A stretch of 61,354 nucleotides of DNA from Parasulfuritortus sp036391875 (GTDB taxonomy: Bacteria > Pseudomonadota > Gammaproteobacteria > Burkholderiales > Thiobacillaceae), in assembly GCA_036391875.1 (NCBI GenBank), contig DASVZA010000033.1, forward strand, positions 1 through 61,354, in the 5' to 3' direction. The notes below the pieces were generated by a model. It was not told where the DNA came from. It did not search any database and worked only from the letters and a program-made list of their open reading frames with translations. The position numbers were made by a program, and so were the translations under genes. The first letter of the stretch is position 1. The number at the start of each line of letters is the position of its first letter. Shown one piece after another: positions 43,862-53,482 of this stretch.

Positions 43862-44152
43862 TTATGAGTTTCTATCGAGCTTGGCGGCCTTGAATTCGGC
43901 CAGGCTCAGCTTGCCGTCGTGATTGGTGTCGGCCTTGCTGAATACTTCGGGCGGAATCTTGCCCACTGCTTCCTCCACGGTTATATAGCCATCGCCGTTC
44001 TCGTCCAGCTTGCTGAACAGCGATGCGACGTGCTGCATGTCGTCCGGATGGGCCTTCACTTCCTCCGCATAGACGTTGGCGATGCCCCAGGCCAGGGTGG
44101 CGATGATGGCAGCGAGCGGGACGAGGATGTCGAGTTTGAAATACTGTTGCAT
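43862..44152 (-). CDS. Membrane-anchored EF-hand calcium-binding protein
   Basis: 96 residues. N-terminal helix at about 8-29 (ILVPLAAIIATLAWGIANVYA) is a signal peptide or anchor. Two canonical EF-hand loops: DENGDGYITVEE at 50-61 and DTNHDGKLSLAE at 75-86, with all Ca2+ ligand positions filled. The mature domain is expected in the periplasm. Role unknown; perhaps calcium sensing or envelope buffering. The 3' neighbour is the convergent NarL-type gene. Confidence 0.88.
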   Translation of the reverse strand: MQQYFKLDILVPLAAIIATLAWGIANVYAEEVKAHPDDMQHVASLFSKLDENGDGYITVEEAVGKIPPEVFSKADTNHDGKLSLAEFKAAKLDRNS

Positions 44153-44275
44153 GACGTACTCCTGTTTATTAAGAAGAAGGTTGGACGCGGAGCCCTGTTC
44201 TTCTAAAGCGAGTATCGTGCCAGCTATTTTTATTCAATTATTTCAATATGTTACTTTGAATTATTGTTTTTTTGG

Positions 44276-44317
44276 CACTGGCCGTACTGTCGCCGTCAGA
44301 CGACAGTACGGCCAGTG
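44276..44317. repeat. 17-bp perfect inverted repeat in the intergenic region
   Basis: CACTGGCCGTACTGTCG and its exact complement CGACAGTACGGCCAGTG with an 8-base loop. It lies in the 226-base gap 44153-44378 between the EF-hand gene and glrR and has no U-run on either strand (a T-run lies 5' on the plus strand). A second, smaller hairpin (TGTCGCC-GCTG-GGCGACA, 44356-44373) sits right after the glrR stop. No gene is seen in this gap. Confidence 0.6.
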
Positions 44318-44378
44318 TTGTTTGCCAAGTCCCTGAAATGAAACCGGAATGATGCTGTCGCCGCTGGGCGACAAGAGG

Positions 44379-45741
<1,363 letters not shown>

Positions 45742-45761
<20 letters not shown>

Positions 45762-46251
45762 TCAGGCTGTCCTCCATTTTCCGGATGGCTTGAAGCTTAT
45801 CATTGCAGGCGTCGGCCCGTTTTTTTTCGTCGCGCAACTGGTTGGTCGTGTCATCGACGCTGGCGGCGAGGCGAACGCGCTCCTGGAGCGAAGCGCGCAG
45901 CCAGTGGACGAACGGCGCCAGTGCGGAGGCGTCGTTCGGCAGGCGCGCTTCCCGGTTCTGCAGCAGTTGCAGTGCAGCCGTGTCGTTGCGCAAGGGGAAG
46001 CCGGGCTGGGACAGCAGCAGCGCGAGTTCGAGCACCTGGCCGTCGTTGCGCGATTGAGCGGGGAGGGCGTTCAGGGCGTTGTATTGCTTGATAAGATCGG
46101 CCGGTGCGGAGCGGTTAATCTTGTCCTGAAAGACCAACAACTCGGCCGGCGTCGCAGGCGGCGAGGATACGACCATGGGCAGCGGCGCGCAGCCGCCGGC
46201 CAGGGCCAGCAGCCCGATCAGTACTCCGTGTTTGCTCAATATCCGTTTCAT
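45742..46251 (-). CDS. qseG: QseG-like lipoprotein
   Basis: 169 residues from the ATG at 46251. Lipobox LALAGGC (Cys 21) after a hydrophobic segment, so an outer- or inner-membrane-attached lipoprotein. Helical mature domain (ELLVFQDKINRSAPADLIKQYNALNALP ... EKKRADACNDKLQAIRKMEDSL). Sequence identity to E. coli QseG is not obvious by eye; the call rests on position between glrK and glrR and on the helical lipoprotein build. Partner that activates the kinase in E. coli. Confidence 0.75.
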
Positions 46252-46258
46252 GTCGTTT

Positions 46259-47689
46259 TCATGTGCCTTTCGGCAGGATGACCTGGAAGCAGGCGCCCTG
46301 GCCGGGATGATCGATAACTCCAATCCGGCCGCCATGGGCCAGGGCCAGTTCTTTGGCGATCGATAGCCCCAGACCGGTGCCGTGCAGGGAGGCAGCAACC
46401 GGCTGCCGGCCTTGGTAAAAGGCGGAGAATACATGAGGGCGGTCTTCCGCGGTCAAGCCGGGCCCTTCATCGCAGACTTCAAGCGTGACGTCGTGTTCCC
46501 CGGCCTCGGCGCGTATGTGTATGCCGCCACCGGCCGGCGAGAACTTGATCGCGTTCGAGAGCAGATTATCCATAATTACGCGCACCTTTTCCGGATCGGC
46601 CTGCCATTCGACCTCGCCGCCCTGGTTCTCGATCCGGATGTTTTTGGCCAGCAGCGCGGTGCGCTGGTCGAGCAGGACCCGATCCACGACCTCGCCGGCC
46701 CGGGTCGGCTGCAGCCGGACCTGATGCGGGTCGGACAGCAGGGCGCGGTAGGCGAGCAGATCCTCGATCAGTTTCTGCAGCCGCTGGCCGTTCTGGCGCA
46801 GGATGGCTACGACCTCGCTCTGCGCCCCGGTCAGGCTGCCCAGGCTGCCGTCCCAGAGCAGGTCGGCGCTTTCCTTCACGGCGGTCAGCGGTGTTTTCAG
46901 TTCGTGCGACAGGTGGCGAAGGAAGCGGGCCTTCTCCACCTCGACGTCGAGCAGGCCCTGGCGCATCCAGTCCAGCCGCTGGGCGAGGTATTTCAGGTCG
47001 CCGGGGCCGTCGACCCGGATCGGCTCGTTCAGATTGCCCTCGCGCAGGCGGCGGATCGCAGTGTCGATCTGCCGGACCGGCTTGACGATCAGCAGCGGTA
47101 CGCCGACCACCATCAGCACCACCAGCGGGGCAAGGACCCAGAGAACCCAGTCGACCCGCGCCCGCTCGTGCTCGGCACGATCCAGCAGGTCGGCGATTTC
47201 CTGATCGACCAGCAGGTGGCTCTGTGCGGAGATCGTTTTGGCGTCCTCGACCACGCCGGAGAATTCATGCGCCCGGGCGGTGATTGCTGCGGCCCGGGCG
47301 TCGGAACCGGTGACGGTGTCGTGCAGGTCGGCTTCCCGTGAAAGCAGTGCGTCGAGCCCCTGCCAGCGCTGGCCGTCCCAGGCCAGCGCCTCGAGCTGGG
47401 TGCCGGTCTTGGCGAAACGGGCGTGGGCCTGTTCATAGGCGGACCACAGCGTGGTGTCGCCGAGGATGGCGTATTGCCGGGCAGCGCGTTCCATGGTCGC
47501 CGCGGCATCCTGCAGGTCGCGGCTGCCGTTGACCGCCTGGGAGCTCAGGTGGACCACGCGCTGGCTGTCCTTGGCCAGCCGGTCGAGCGAATCCACGCTG
47601 TAGAACAGGCCGGCCATGATCGGGATGGCGGCGACCACGAAGCCGAGCAGTGTGAACTTCAGGAATGAGCTGGGGTATAGGATGCGCAT
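46259..47689 (-). CDS. glrK: Sensor histidine kinase GlrK (QseE)
   Basis: 476 residues. Helices at about 8-30 and 180-203 enclose a 150-residue, helical periplasmic domain (chemoreceptor-like four-helix sensor). HAMP (RQIDTAIRRLREGNLNEPI), phospho-acceptor His 262 (FLRHLSHELKTPLTA) and a complete HATPase domain (NLLSNAIKFSPAGG, DEGPGL, GTGLGLSIAKELA). First gene of the glrK-qseG-glrR operon; qseG starts 7 bases after it. A 21-base palindrome lies 43 bases upstream. Confidence 0.92.
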   Translation of the reverse strand: MRILYPSSFLKFTLLGFVVAAIPIMAGLFYSVDSLDRLAKDSQRVVHLSSQAVNGSRDLQDAAATMERAARQYAILGDTTLWSAYEQAHARFAKTGTQLEALAWDGQRWQGLDALLSREADLHDTVTGSDARAAAITARAHEFSGVVEDAKTISAQSHLLVDQEIADLLDRAEHERARVDWVLWVLAPLVVLMVVGVPLLIVKPVRQIDTAIRRLREGNLNEPIRVDGPGDLKYLAQRLDWMRQGLLDVEVEKARFLRHLSHELKTPLTAVKESADLLWDGSLGSLTGAQSEVVAILRQNGQRLQKLIEDLLAYRALLSDPHQVRLQPTRAGEVVDRVLLDQRTALLAKNIRIENQGGEVEWQADPEKVRVIMDNLLSNAIKFSPAGGGIHIRAEAGEHDVTLEVCDEGPGLTAEDRPHVFSAFYQGRQPVAASLHGTGLGLSIAKELALAHGGRIGVIDHPGQGACFQVILPKGT

Positions 47690-47731
47690 CGGGTTTTTCT
47701 GGAATCGACTTCCCTGGGTTTCCGGTTCATG

Positions 47732-47752
47732 GGCATTCTGGACCAGAATGCC
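47732..47752. promoter_or_regulatory. 21-base palindrome upstream of glrK, candidate operator
   Basis: GGCATTCTGG-A-CCAGAATGCC: a perfect 10-bp inverted repeat around one base, too tight for an RNA hairpin loop, so more likely a dimeric repressor/activator site. 43 bases before the glrK ATG. Confidence 0.5.
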
Positions 47753-47850
47753 TTCGACCGGGTTTTCATCTCGCCAGGATAGACCCCGCCGGCGCGGAGA
47801 CGTTCAATATCCGGACCAGGCTGGCCTGGCTCGGAGAGTAGGCAAATCGG

Positions 47851-48783
47851 CTATAAGCCTGCGAGTGCCTTGATGTGTGCCGCCGCGCTGCGGCCGAGCG
47901 AATTCAGGTCGTAGCCGCCCTCCAGCACGGAAACGATGCGGCTGCCGGCGTGCCGGGCGGCGATCTCCATGACCGTTTCGGTGATCCAGACGAAATCGGC
48001 CTCGACCAGGCCGAACTGGCCCATGTCGTCCTCGCGATGGCTGTCGAAGCCGGCCGAAAAAAAAACCATCTGCGGCGCAAATGCATCCAGTGCCGGCAGG
48101 ATGCGGGCCTCGAACGCCGCCCGATAGGCCGTGCCGGTGGTGCCGGCGGGCAGCGGCACGTTGACGATGTGGTCGCTGACCGTGTCGGCGCCACAGTTCG
48201 GATAGAACGGGTGCTGGAAGGTCGAACAGAGCATGACGCGCGGGTCGTCCCGGAAGATGTCCTCCGTGCCGTTGCCGTGGTGGACGTCGAAGTCGACGAT
48301 GGCGACCCGCGCCAGGCCGTGCTCGGCCAGGGCGTGGGCGGCGGCGATGGCGACGTTGTTGAAGATGCAGAAACCCATGGCCTGGCTGCGGGTGGCGTGG
48401 TGGCCGGGCGGACGCACGGCGCAGAACGCGTTCTGCACCTTGTCGGCCATGATCTTGTCGACCGCCCGCACGCCGGCGCCGGCCGCGTGCAGGGCGGCGG
48501 CCAGGCTGTGTTCGTTCATGGCCGTGTCCGGGTCCAACTCGAAGCGTCCGCCTGCCTCCTTGGGCGCCGAGGCGAAGACGTGGTCGACGAATTCGGGCGT
48601 GTGGGCCCGGGTCAGCTGTTCGCGCGTGGCCAGGGGCGGGTGGTGGAAGTGGTAGAGGTAGTCGTACAGATGCGCCGCATGCAGGCGGTCGTCGATTGCG
48701 GCAAGGCGGGTGGGGGATTCGGGGTGCCAGTCGGCGATGAAATGTTTTGCACAGATCGGGTGGGTGATATAGGCGGTGTGCAT
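47851..48783 (-). CDS. Class II histone-deacetylase-like (AcuC/HdaH family) amidohydrolase
   Basis: 310 residues from the ATG at 48783 (GTG at 48792 also possible). Zn-site motifs are all present: ICAKHFIADWHPESPTRL, RPPGHHAT (catalytic His pair), FNNVAIAAAH, VDFDVHHGNGTEDIF and SAGFDSHREDDMG, plus the LEGGYDLNSL loop. It should remove acetyl groups from lysines or polyamines. Divergent from a PatZ-like acetyltransferase, 133 bases away: a writer/eraser pair. Confidence 0.93.
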   Translation of the reverse strand: MHTAYITHPICAKHFIADWHPESPTRLAAIDDRLHAAHLYDYLYHFHHPPLATREQLTRAHTPEFVDHVFASAPKEAGGRFELDPDTAMNEHSLAAALHAAGAGVRAVDKIMADKVQNAFCAVRPPGHHATRSQAMGFCIFNNVAIAAAHALAEHGLARVAIVDFDVHHGNGTEDIFRDDPRVMLCSTFQHPFYPNCGADTVSDHIVNVPLPAGTTGTAYRAAFEARILPALDAFAPQMVFFSAGFDSHREDDMGQFGLVEADFVWITETVMEIAARHAGSRIVSVLEGGYDLNSLGRSAAAHIKALAGL

Positions 48784-48916
48784 GAGAAACACGGAGTGCG
48801 AGGCAGTTCCCGAAATATAGCGCCTTTCATGGCAGTGTCATGCCATTCGTCATAAGATGGGTAAGACGCGATGGGAGCGCGTTCCTTAATTCACAGCCAG
48901 AGAAGAAGACACTGCC

Positions 48917-51595
48917 ATGAGCCAGCATTATCTCTATCCACTATTCAATCCGCGTTCGGTTGCCGTGTTCGGTGCCAGCACCCGGGAGGACTCGGTTGCC
49001 GGGGTGATTTTCCGCAATATGCTGGAGGCCAATTTCCAGGGCCAGGTCTACCCCATCAATCCGAAGTACGAGACCCTGCTCGACCACAAGTGCTATGCCG
49101 GCGCGGCCGACCTGCCCGAGGCGCCCGACCTGGCCATCATCGCCACGCCGGCGCCGACCGTGGCGCCCATCCTGGAAGAGTGCGGCAAGCGGGGAGTGCG
49201 CTATGCCGTGGTGCTGTCCGCCGGCTTCCGTGAGATGGGGCCCAAAGGCGTCGCCATGGAAGAGAATCTGCAGACGGTGGCGAAAAAATTCGGTATCCGC
49301 TTCATCGGCCCCAACTGCCTGGGCATCCAGCGCCCGGCCATCGGCCTGAATGCGACCTTCGCGCTGGGCAAGCCGCAGGCCGGCGAGTTGGCCCTGGTTT
49401 CCCAGTCCGGTGCGATCTGCACGGCGATGCTGGACTGGGCCGCATCCAACGGCATCGGCTTCTCGGCCGTGGTGTCGAGCGGTGCGTCGGCCGACCTGGA
49501 TTTCGGCGAGATCCTCGACTATCTGGCCAACGATCCGGCCACCCGCAGCATCATCATGTACATCGAAGGCATCCGCGATGCCCGCCGCTTCATGAGCGCA
49601 TTACGTGCCGTGGCCCGTTTGAAGCCGGTGGTGCTGGTCAAGGTGGGGCGGCACGAGGCCGGCTCCAAGGCCGTGGCCTCGCATACCGGCGCCCTGGTCG
49701 GCGGCGACGACGTCTTCGACGCCCTGCTGCGCCGCGCCGGCGTGGTTCGGGTGAACACCATCACGCAATTGTTCTCCTCGGCGCTGGCCTTGTCCTCCCG
49801 GGTCCGCCCGGCCGGCAACCGGCTGGCCATCGTCACCAACGGCGGGGGGCCGGGCGTGATGGCGACCGATCGCGCGGTCGACCTCGGCGTGCAGATCGCC
49901 GACCTGTCGCCACAGACCATCGAGCGCTTGAATCAGGCGCTGCCGTTCAACTGGTCGCACGGCAATCCGATCGACGTGATCGGCGATGCCGGCGCCGAAC
50001 GCTACAAGGCCGCCGTCGAGGTCTGCCTGTCCGACCGCGGCGTGGACGGCGTGCTGGTGATGCTGACGCCCCAGGCCATGACCCGGCCGACCGAGGTGGC
50101 GGAGGCGGTGGCGGTGGTGGCCAAGACCTCGGACAAGCCGGTGCTGACCTGCTGGATGGGCGAGAACCAGGTGGCCGACGGCCGCATGGTGTTCCGCAAT
50201 GCCGGAGTGCCCTATTTCAAGACCCCGGAACCTTCGGTCGAAGTGTTCTCCTACATTTCCGCCTTCTACGAGAATCAGCGCCTGCTGATGCAGACGCCGG
50301 GTTCGCTGTCGCAACAGGCGGAACCGGACGTGGAGGGCGCCCGGCTGATCATCGAAGGCGCCCTGGCCCAAGGCCGCCATCTGCTCAATGAGGTGGAGTC
50401 GAAGGCCTTGCTGTCGGCTTTCCACATCCCGATTGCCCAGACCCTGATCGCCCGCAATCCGACCGAGGCGATGCTGATGGCCCAGCAGATCGGCTTTCCG
50501 GTGGTGATGAAGATCAATTCACCGAACATCAGCCACAAGTCCGACGTCGGCGGCGTAAGGCTCGGCCTGTCGAGCGGCCAAGCTGTCCGAGCGGCCTACT
50601 CGGGCATGTTGGCCGAGGTCAGGAAATTGCAGCCCGAGGCGACCCTGGACGGCGTGGTGATCGAACCCATGGTGTCGCGCTCCAATGCCCGGGAAGTGCT
50701 GGTCGGCACGATCAACGATCCGGTGCTTGGGCCGGTGATCGCCTTCGGTTCCGGCGGCGTCGACGTCGAGGCCTACCAGGACCGGGCCGTGGCCCTGCCG
50801 CCGCTGAACAGCTTCCTGGCCCGCGACCTGATCGGCCGGACCCGGGTCGCCAAGCTGCTGGGCAGGTATCGCGGCCGCGCTCCGGCCGACATGACGGCCC
50901 TGGAAAACGTCCTGCTGCGCGTCTCGGAAATGGTCTGCCAGCTGCCCTGGCTGGCCGAACTGGACATCAACCCGCTGCTGGTCGACGAGAACGGCGCCAT
51001 GGCGGCCGACGCCCGCATCACCATCGCCTCGCGTCCGCCCACCGCCGACAAGTACGGCCACATGGCCATCCACCCCTATCCGGTGCATCTGGTCAGCCGC
51101 TGGCAGGTGCCCAACGGCACCGACGTCGTCATCCGGCCGATCCGTCCGGAGGATGCCGAGATGACCCAGACCTTCGTCCGCGGCCTGTCGGAGGAGACCA
51201 AGTACTTCCGCTACATGGATGCCGTGCAGGAACTGTCCTATGCCATGCTGGTGCGCCTGACCCAGATCGACTACGACCGGGAGATGGCGTTGCTGGCGGT
51301 GGCGGAGATGGACGGCAAGGAAGTCGAGATCGGCGTCGCACGCTACGCCAGCAACCCGGATCAGATCTCCTGCGAGTTCGCCGTGGTGGTCGGCGACGAC
51401 TGGCAACACCAGGGCATCGCCCACAAGCTGATGGACGTGCTGATGGACGTGGCCCGGTCCAAGGGGCTGCGGATCATGGAGGGCGAGGTGCTGAAGCGCA
51501 ATCAGAGCATGCTGAAGCTGGCTGCCAGCCTGGGCTTCCGGATCGAGCCGCATCCCGAGGACGACAGCATCAAGCGGGTGATCCGCAACCTGTGA
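48917..51595 (+). CDS. PatZ-like protein lysine acetyltransferase (acetyl-CoA synthetase-like + GNAT)
   Basis: 892 residues, as in E. coli PatZ/Pka. CoA-binding domain at 1-135 (RSVAVFGASTREDSVAG), ligase-CoA and succinyl-CoA-synthetase-like domains (SQSGAICTAMLDW, KVGRHEAGSKAVASHTGAL), ATP-grasp domain at about 480-700 (VVMKINSPNISHKSDVGGV), and a C-terminal GNAT domain at about 720-892 (VIRPIRPEDAEMTQTFV, FAVVVGDDWQHQGIAHKL). The non-catalytic NDP-forming half is regulatory in PatZ. Acetylates e.g. acetyl-CoA synthetase. Confidence 0.92.
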   Translation: MSQHYLYPLFNPRSVAVFGASTREDSVAGVIFRNMLEANFQGQVYPINPKYETLLDHKCYAGAADLPEAPDLAIIATPAPTVAPILEECGKRGVRYAVVLSAGFREMGPKGVAMEENLQTVAKKFGIRFIGPNCLGIQRPAIGLNATFALGKPQAGELALVSQSGAICTAMLDWAASNGIGFSAVVSSGASADLDFGEILDYLANDPATRSIIMYIEGIRDARRFMSALRAVARLKPVVLVKVGRHEAGSKAVASHTGALVGGDDVFDALLRRAGVVRVNTITQLFSSALALSSRVRPAGNRLAIVTNGGGPGVMATDRAVDLGVQIADLSPQTIERLNQALPFNWSHGNPIDVIGDAGAERYKAAVEVCLSDRGVDGVLVMLTPQAMTRPTEVAEAVAVVAKTSDKPVLTCWMGENQVADGRMVFRNAGVPYFKTPEPSVEVFSYISAFYENQRLLMQTPGSLSQQAEPDVEGARLIIEGALAQGRHLLNEVESKALLSAFHIPIAQTLIARNPTEAMLMAQQIGFPVVMKINSPNISHKSDVGGVRLGLSSGQAVRAAYSGMLAEVRKLQPEATLDGVVIEPMVSRSNAREVLVGTINDPVLGPVIAFGSGGVDVEAYQDRAVALPPLNSFLARDLIGRTRVAKLLGRYRGRAPADMTALENVLLRVSEMVCQLPWLAELDINPLLVDENGAMAADARITIASRPPTADKYGHMAIHPYPVHLVSRWQVPNGTDVVIRPIRPEDAEMTQTFVRGLSEETKYFRYMDAVQELSYAMLVRLTQIDYDREMALLAVAEMDGKEVEIGVARYASNPDQISCEFAVVVGDDWQHQGIAHKLMDVLMDVARSKGLRIMEGEVLKRNQSMLKLAASLGFRIEPHPEDDSIKRVIRNL

Positions 51596-51599
51596 TGCG

Positions 51600-51622
51600 C
51601 GGCCGGGCAGCGCGCCCGGCCG
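51600..51622. terminator. Hairpin between convergent PatZ-like gene and cysG
   Basis: CGGCCGGGC-AGCGC-GCCCGGCCG, 9-bp stem, in the 32-base gap. No U-run. Probably terminates or stabilises both convergent transcripts. Confidence 0.5.
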
Positions 51623-51627
51623 GTTGC

Positions 51628-53067
51628 CTACATGCTGGCCGGCTGGTCGAGCGGCGTATGCCAGTGGTCGTCGGCCTGCGGTTCCGGGTGGAACCAGTTC
51701 AGCTTGGCGTGCAGGCTGACCACGCTGCCGACGATGATCAGGGTCGGCGGCTTGAGTTCGGCCTGGGCGGCCAGTGCCGGCAGGGTGTCCAGGGTGCCGG
51801 TCACGGTCTTCTGGTTGAGGGTGGTGCCCTGCTGGACGATGGCGGCCGGCGTCGAGCCCGGCAGGCCGTGTTTCTTCATCTGGTCGCAGAGCGTGACCAG
51901 CCCCTTCAGCCCCATGTAGATGACGATGGTCTGGTGCGGCCGGCAGAGCATGTCCCAATCCAGGTCCATGGTGCCGTCCTTGAGGTGGCCGGTGACCAGG
52001 ACCAGCGCCTGGGCGTGTTCACGGTGGGTGAGCGGGATGCCGGCGTAGGAGGCCACCCCGGCGGCCGCAGTGACCGCGGGCACGACCTGGAACGGCACGT
52101 CGTGCTCGCGCAGGGTTTCGATCTCCTCGCCGCCGCGGCCGAAGATGAACGGGTCGCCGCCCTTCAGGCGCAGCACCCGCTTGCCTTCCTTGGCCAGGCG
52201 GACCAGGACCATGTTGATCTCTTCCTGCGGAACGGCGTGGTTGTCGCGTTCCTTGCCGACATAGAACCGGTCTGCGTCGCGCCGGCACATGTCGAGGATG
52301 GGCGGCGAGACGAGGCGGTCGTAGACCACCACGTCGGCCTGCTGCATCAGGCGCAGCGCGCGGAAGGTGAGCAGGTCCGGGTTGCCCGGACCGGCGCCGA
52401 CCAGATAGACCTCGCCGGTGCCCGGCGCGGTGCTGCTGTCTTCCAGCATCTTGGCCAGGGTGTGCTCGGCTTCCTGTTCGCGGCCGGCGAAGACCATCTC
52501 GGCGACCGGCGAGAGCAGGGCCTTTTCCCAGAACTTGCGCCGGCCCTCGGTGGTCGGGAAGTGCTTGCGCACGGCACCCTTGAACTTGCCGGCCAGGGCG
52601 GCCAGGCGGCCGTAGGCGGCCGGGATCAGGGTTTCCAGGCGGGCACGCAGCAGGCGGGACAGCACCGGCGCTTCGCCGCCGCTCGACACCGCCACCACGA
52701 CCGGCGAGCGGTCGATGATGCTGGGCATGATGAAGGAGCAGACCTCGGGCTTGTCGACCACGTTGACCGGCAGGTGGCGGGCGCGGGCGGCATCGTGGAC
52801 CTGGCGGTCGAGGGCATCGTCCTCGCTGGCGGCGAAGACCACCTCGATACCGTCCAGGTGTTCGGGCCGGAAGGACTCCTGGAGATGGATCAGGCGGTCG
52901 GTCGCCTTCAGGCTTTCGTAGCTGTCGGCCAGGGCAGCGGGGGCCACGACCCGGACCCAGGCGCCGGCATTGATCAGCAGCGTGGCTTTGCGGGCGGCGA
53001 CGTCGCCGCCGCCGACGACCAGGCCGGTCTTGCCGCGCAGGTCGAGGAATATCGGTAGGTAATCCAT
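51628..53067 (-). CDS. cysG: Sirohaem synthase CysG
   Basis: 479 residues from the ATG at 53067; an in-frame upstream extension is antisense to dsrR and unlikely. N-terminal precorrin-2 dehydrogenase/ferrochelatase (LRGKTGLVVGGGDVAARKATLL), a middle dimerisation part, and C-terminal uroporphyrinogen-III methyltransferase (VGAGPGNPDLLTFRALRLM, RLKGGDPFIFGRGGEE). Makes sirohaem, the cofactor of DsrAB. Last gene of the dsr operon here, in the position of dsrS in Allochromatium. Confidence 0.95.
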   Translation of the reverse strand: MDYLPIFLDLRGKTGLVVGGGDVAARKATLLINAGAWVRVVAPAALADSYESLKATDRLIHLQESFRPEHLDGIEVVFAASEDDALDRQVHDAARARHLPVNVVDKPEVCSFIMPSIIDRSPVVVAVSSGGEAPVLSRLLRARLETLIPAAYGRLAALAGKFKGAVRKHFPTTEGRRKFWEKALLSPVAEMVFAGREQEAEHTLAKMLEDSSTAPGTGEVYLVGAGPGNPDLLTFRALRLMQQADVVVYDRLVSPPILDMCRRDADRFYVGKERDNHAVPQEEINMVLVRLAKEGKRVLRLKGGDPFIFGRGGEEIETLREHDVPFQVVPAVTAAAGVASYAGIPLTHREHAQALVLVTGHLKDGTMDLDWDMLCRPHQTIVIYMGLKGLVTLCDQMKKHGLPGSTPAAIVQQGTTLNQKTVTGTLDTLPALAAQAELKPPTLIIVGSVVSLHAKLNWFHPEPQADDHWHTPLDQPASM

Positions 53068-53077
53068 ATCTCGGTTA

Positions 53078-53467
53078 TCAGGCTTGGTTGGAACTGCCGC
53101 AGCCGCCGGAACCGCAGCCGCCGCCCTTGTTTTCGCCGTTGCTGCCGCAACCGCCGGAGCCGCAACCGCCTTCGTCGCCACCCTGGTCGGGGATCATGAA
53201 GACGAAATTGGACTGGCCGGGGGCCGACTCGGCGAAGTCGATGGTAACACCTTGCAGATATTGTGCGCTGGATTGGTGGACCAACAGGGTGACGCCGTAG
53301 GACTCGACGATGGTGTCGTTGGCGCGTTCGTCGTCGAAGCCCATGCCGAATTCCAGCATGCCGGCATCGTTCACCTTGGCGGCGATGCGCAGGCCCATGT
53401 TCTCGGCACCGGCCTGGCGGGCGGCTTGTGTGATCTGCTCGGCGGCATTCTTGGTCAGGTTGATCAT
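53078..53467 (-). CDS. dsrR: DsrR-like A-type Fe-S accessory protein with Cys-Gly repeat tail
   Basis: 129 residues. The first 92 residues have the A-type fold (LRIAAKVNDAGMLEFGMGFDD, GVTLLVHQSSAQYLQGVTIDF, NFVF) but the first conserved A-type Cys is absent, as in DsrR of Allochromatium. The tail (about 95-129) has two copies of GGCGSGGCGS with Cys at 102, 107, 118 and 123. Known DsrR (104 residues) has no such tail. It is needed for DsrAB-type function post-transcriptionally in Allochromatium. Start ATG at 53467 after GGAGAAT; located between dsrN and cysG. Confidence 0.85.
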   Translation of the reverse strand: MINLTKNAAEQITQAARQAGAENMGLRIAAKVNDAGMLEFGMGFDDERANDTIVESYGVTLLVHQSSAQYLQGVTIDFAESAPGQSNFVFMIPDQGGDEGGCGSGGCGSNGENKGGGCGSGGCGSSNQA

Positions 53468-53482
53468 GGCGATATTCTCCGG

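Noticed and set aside
44272..44290. TGGCAC near the 17-bp hairpin as a sigma-54 promoter
   Set aside because: No TTGC at the right spacing, and it faces away from both neighbouring genes.
53068..53181. Longer cysG start (in-frame extension of 38 residues)
   Set aside because: Ala-rich shadow of the DsrR tail on the same strand; the conserved CysG start is at 53067.
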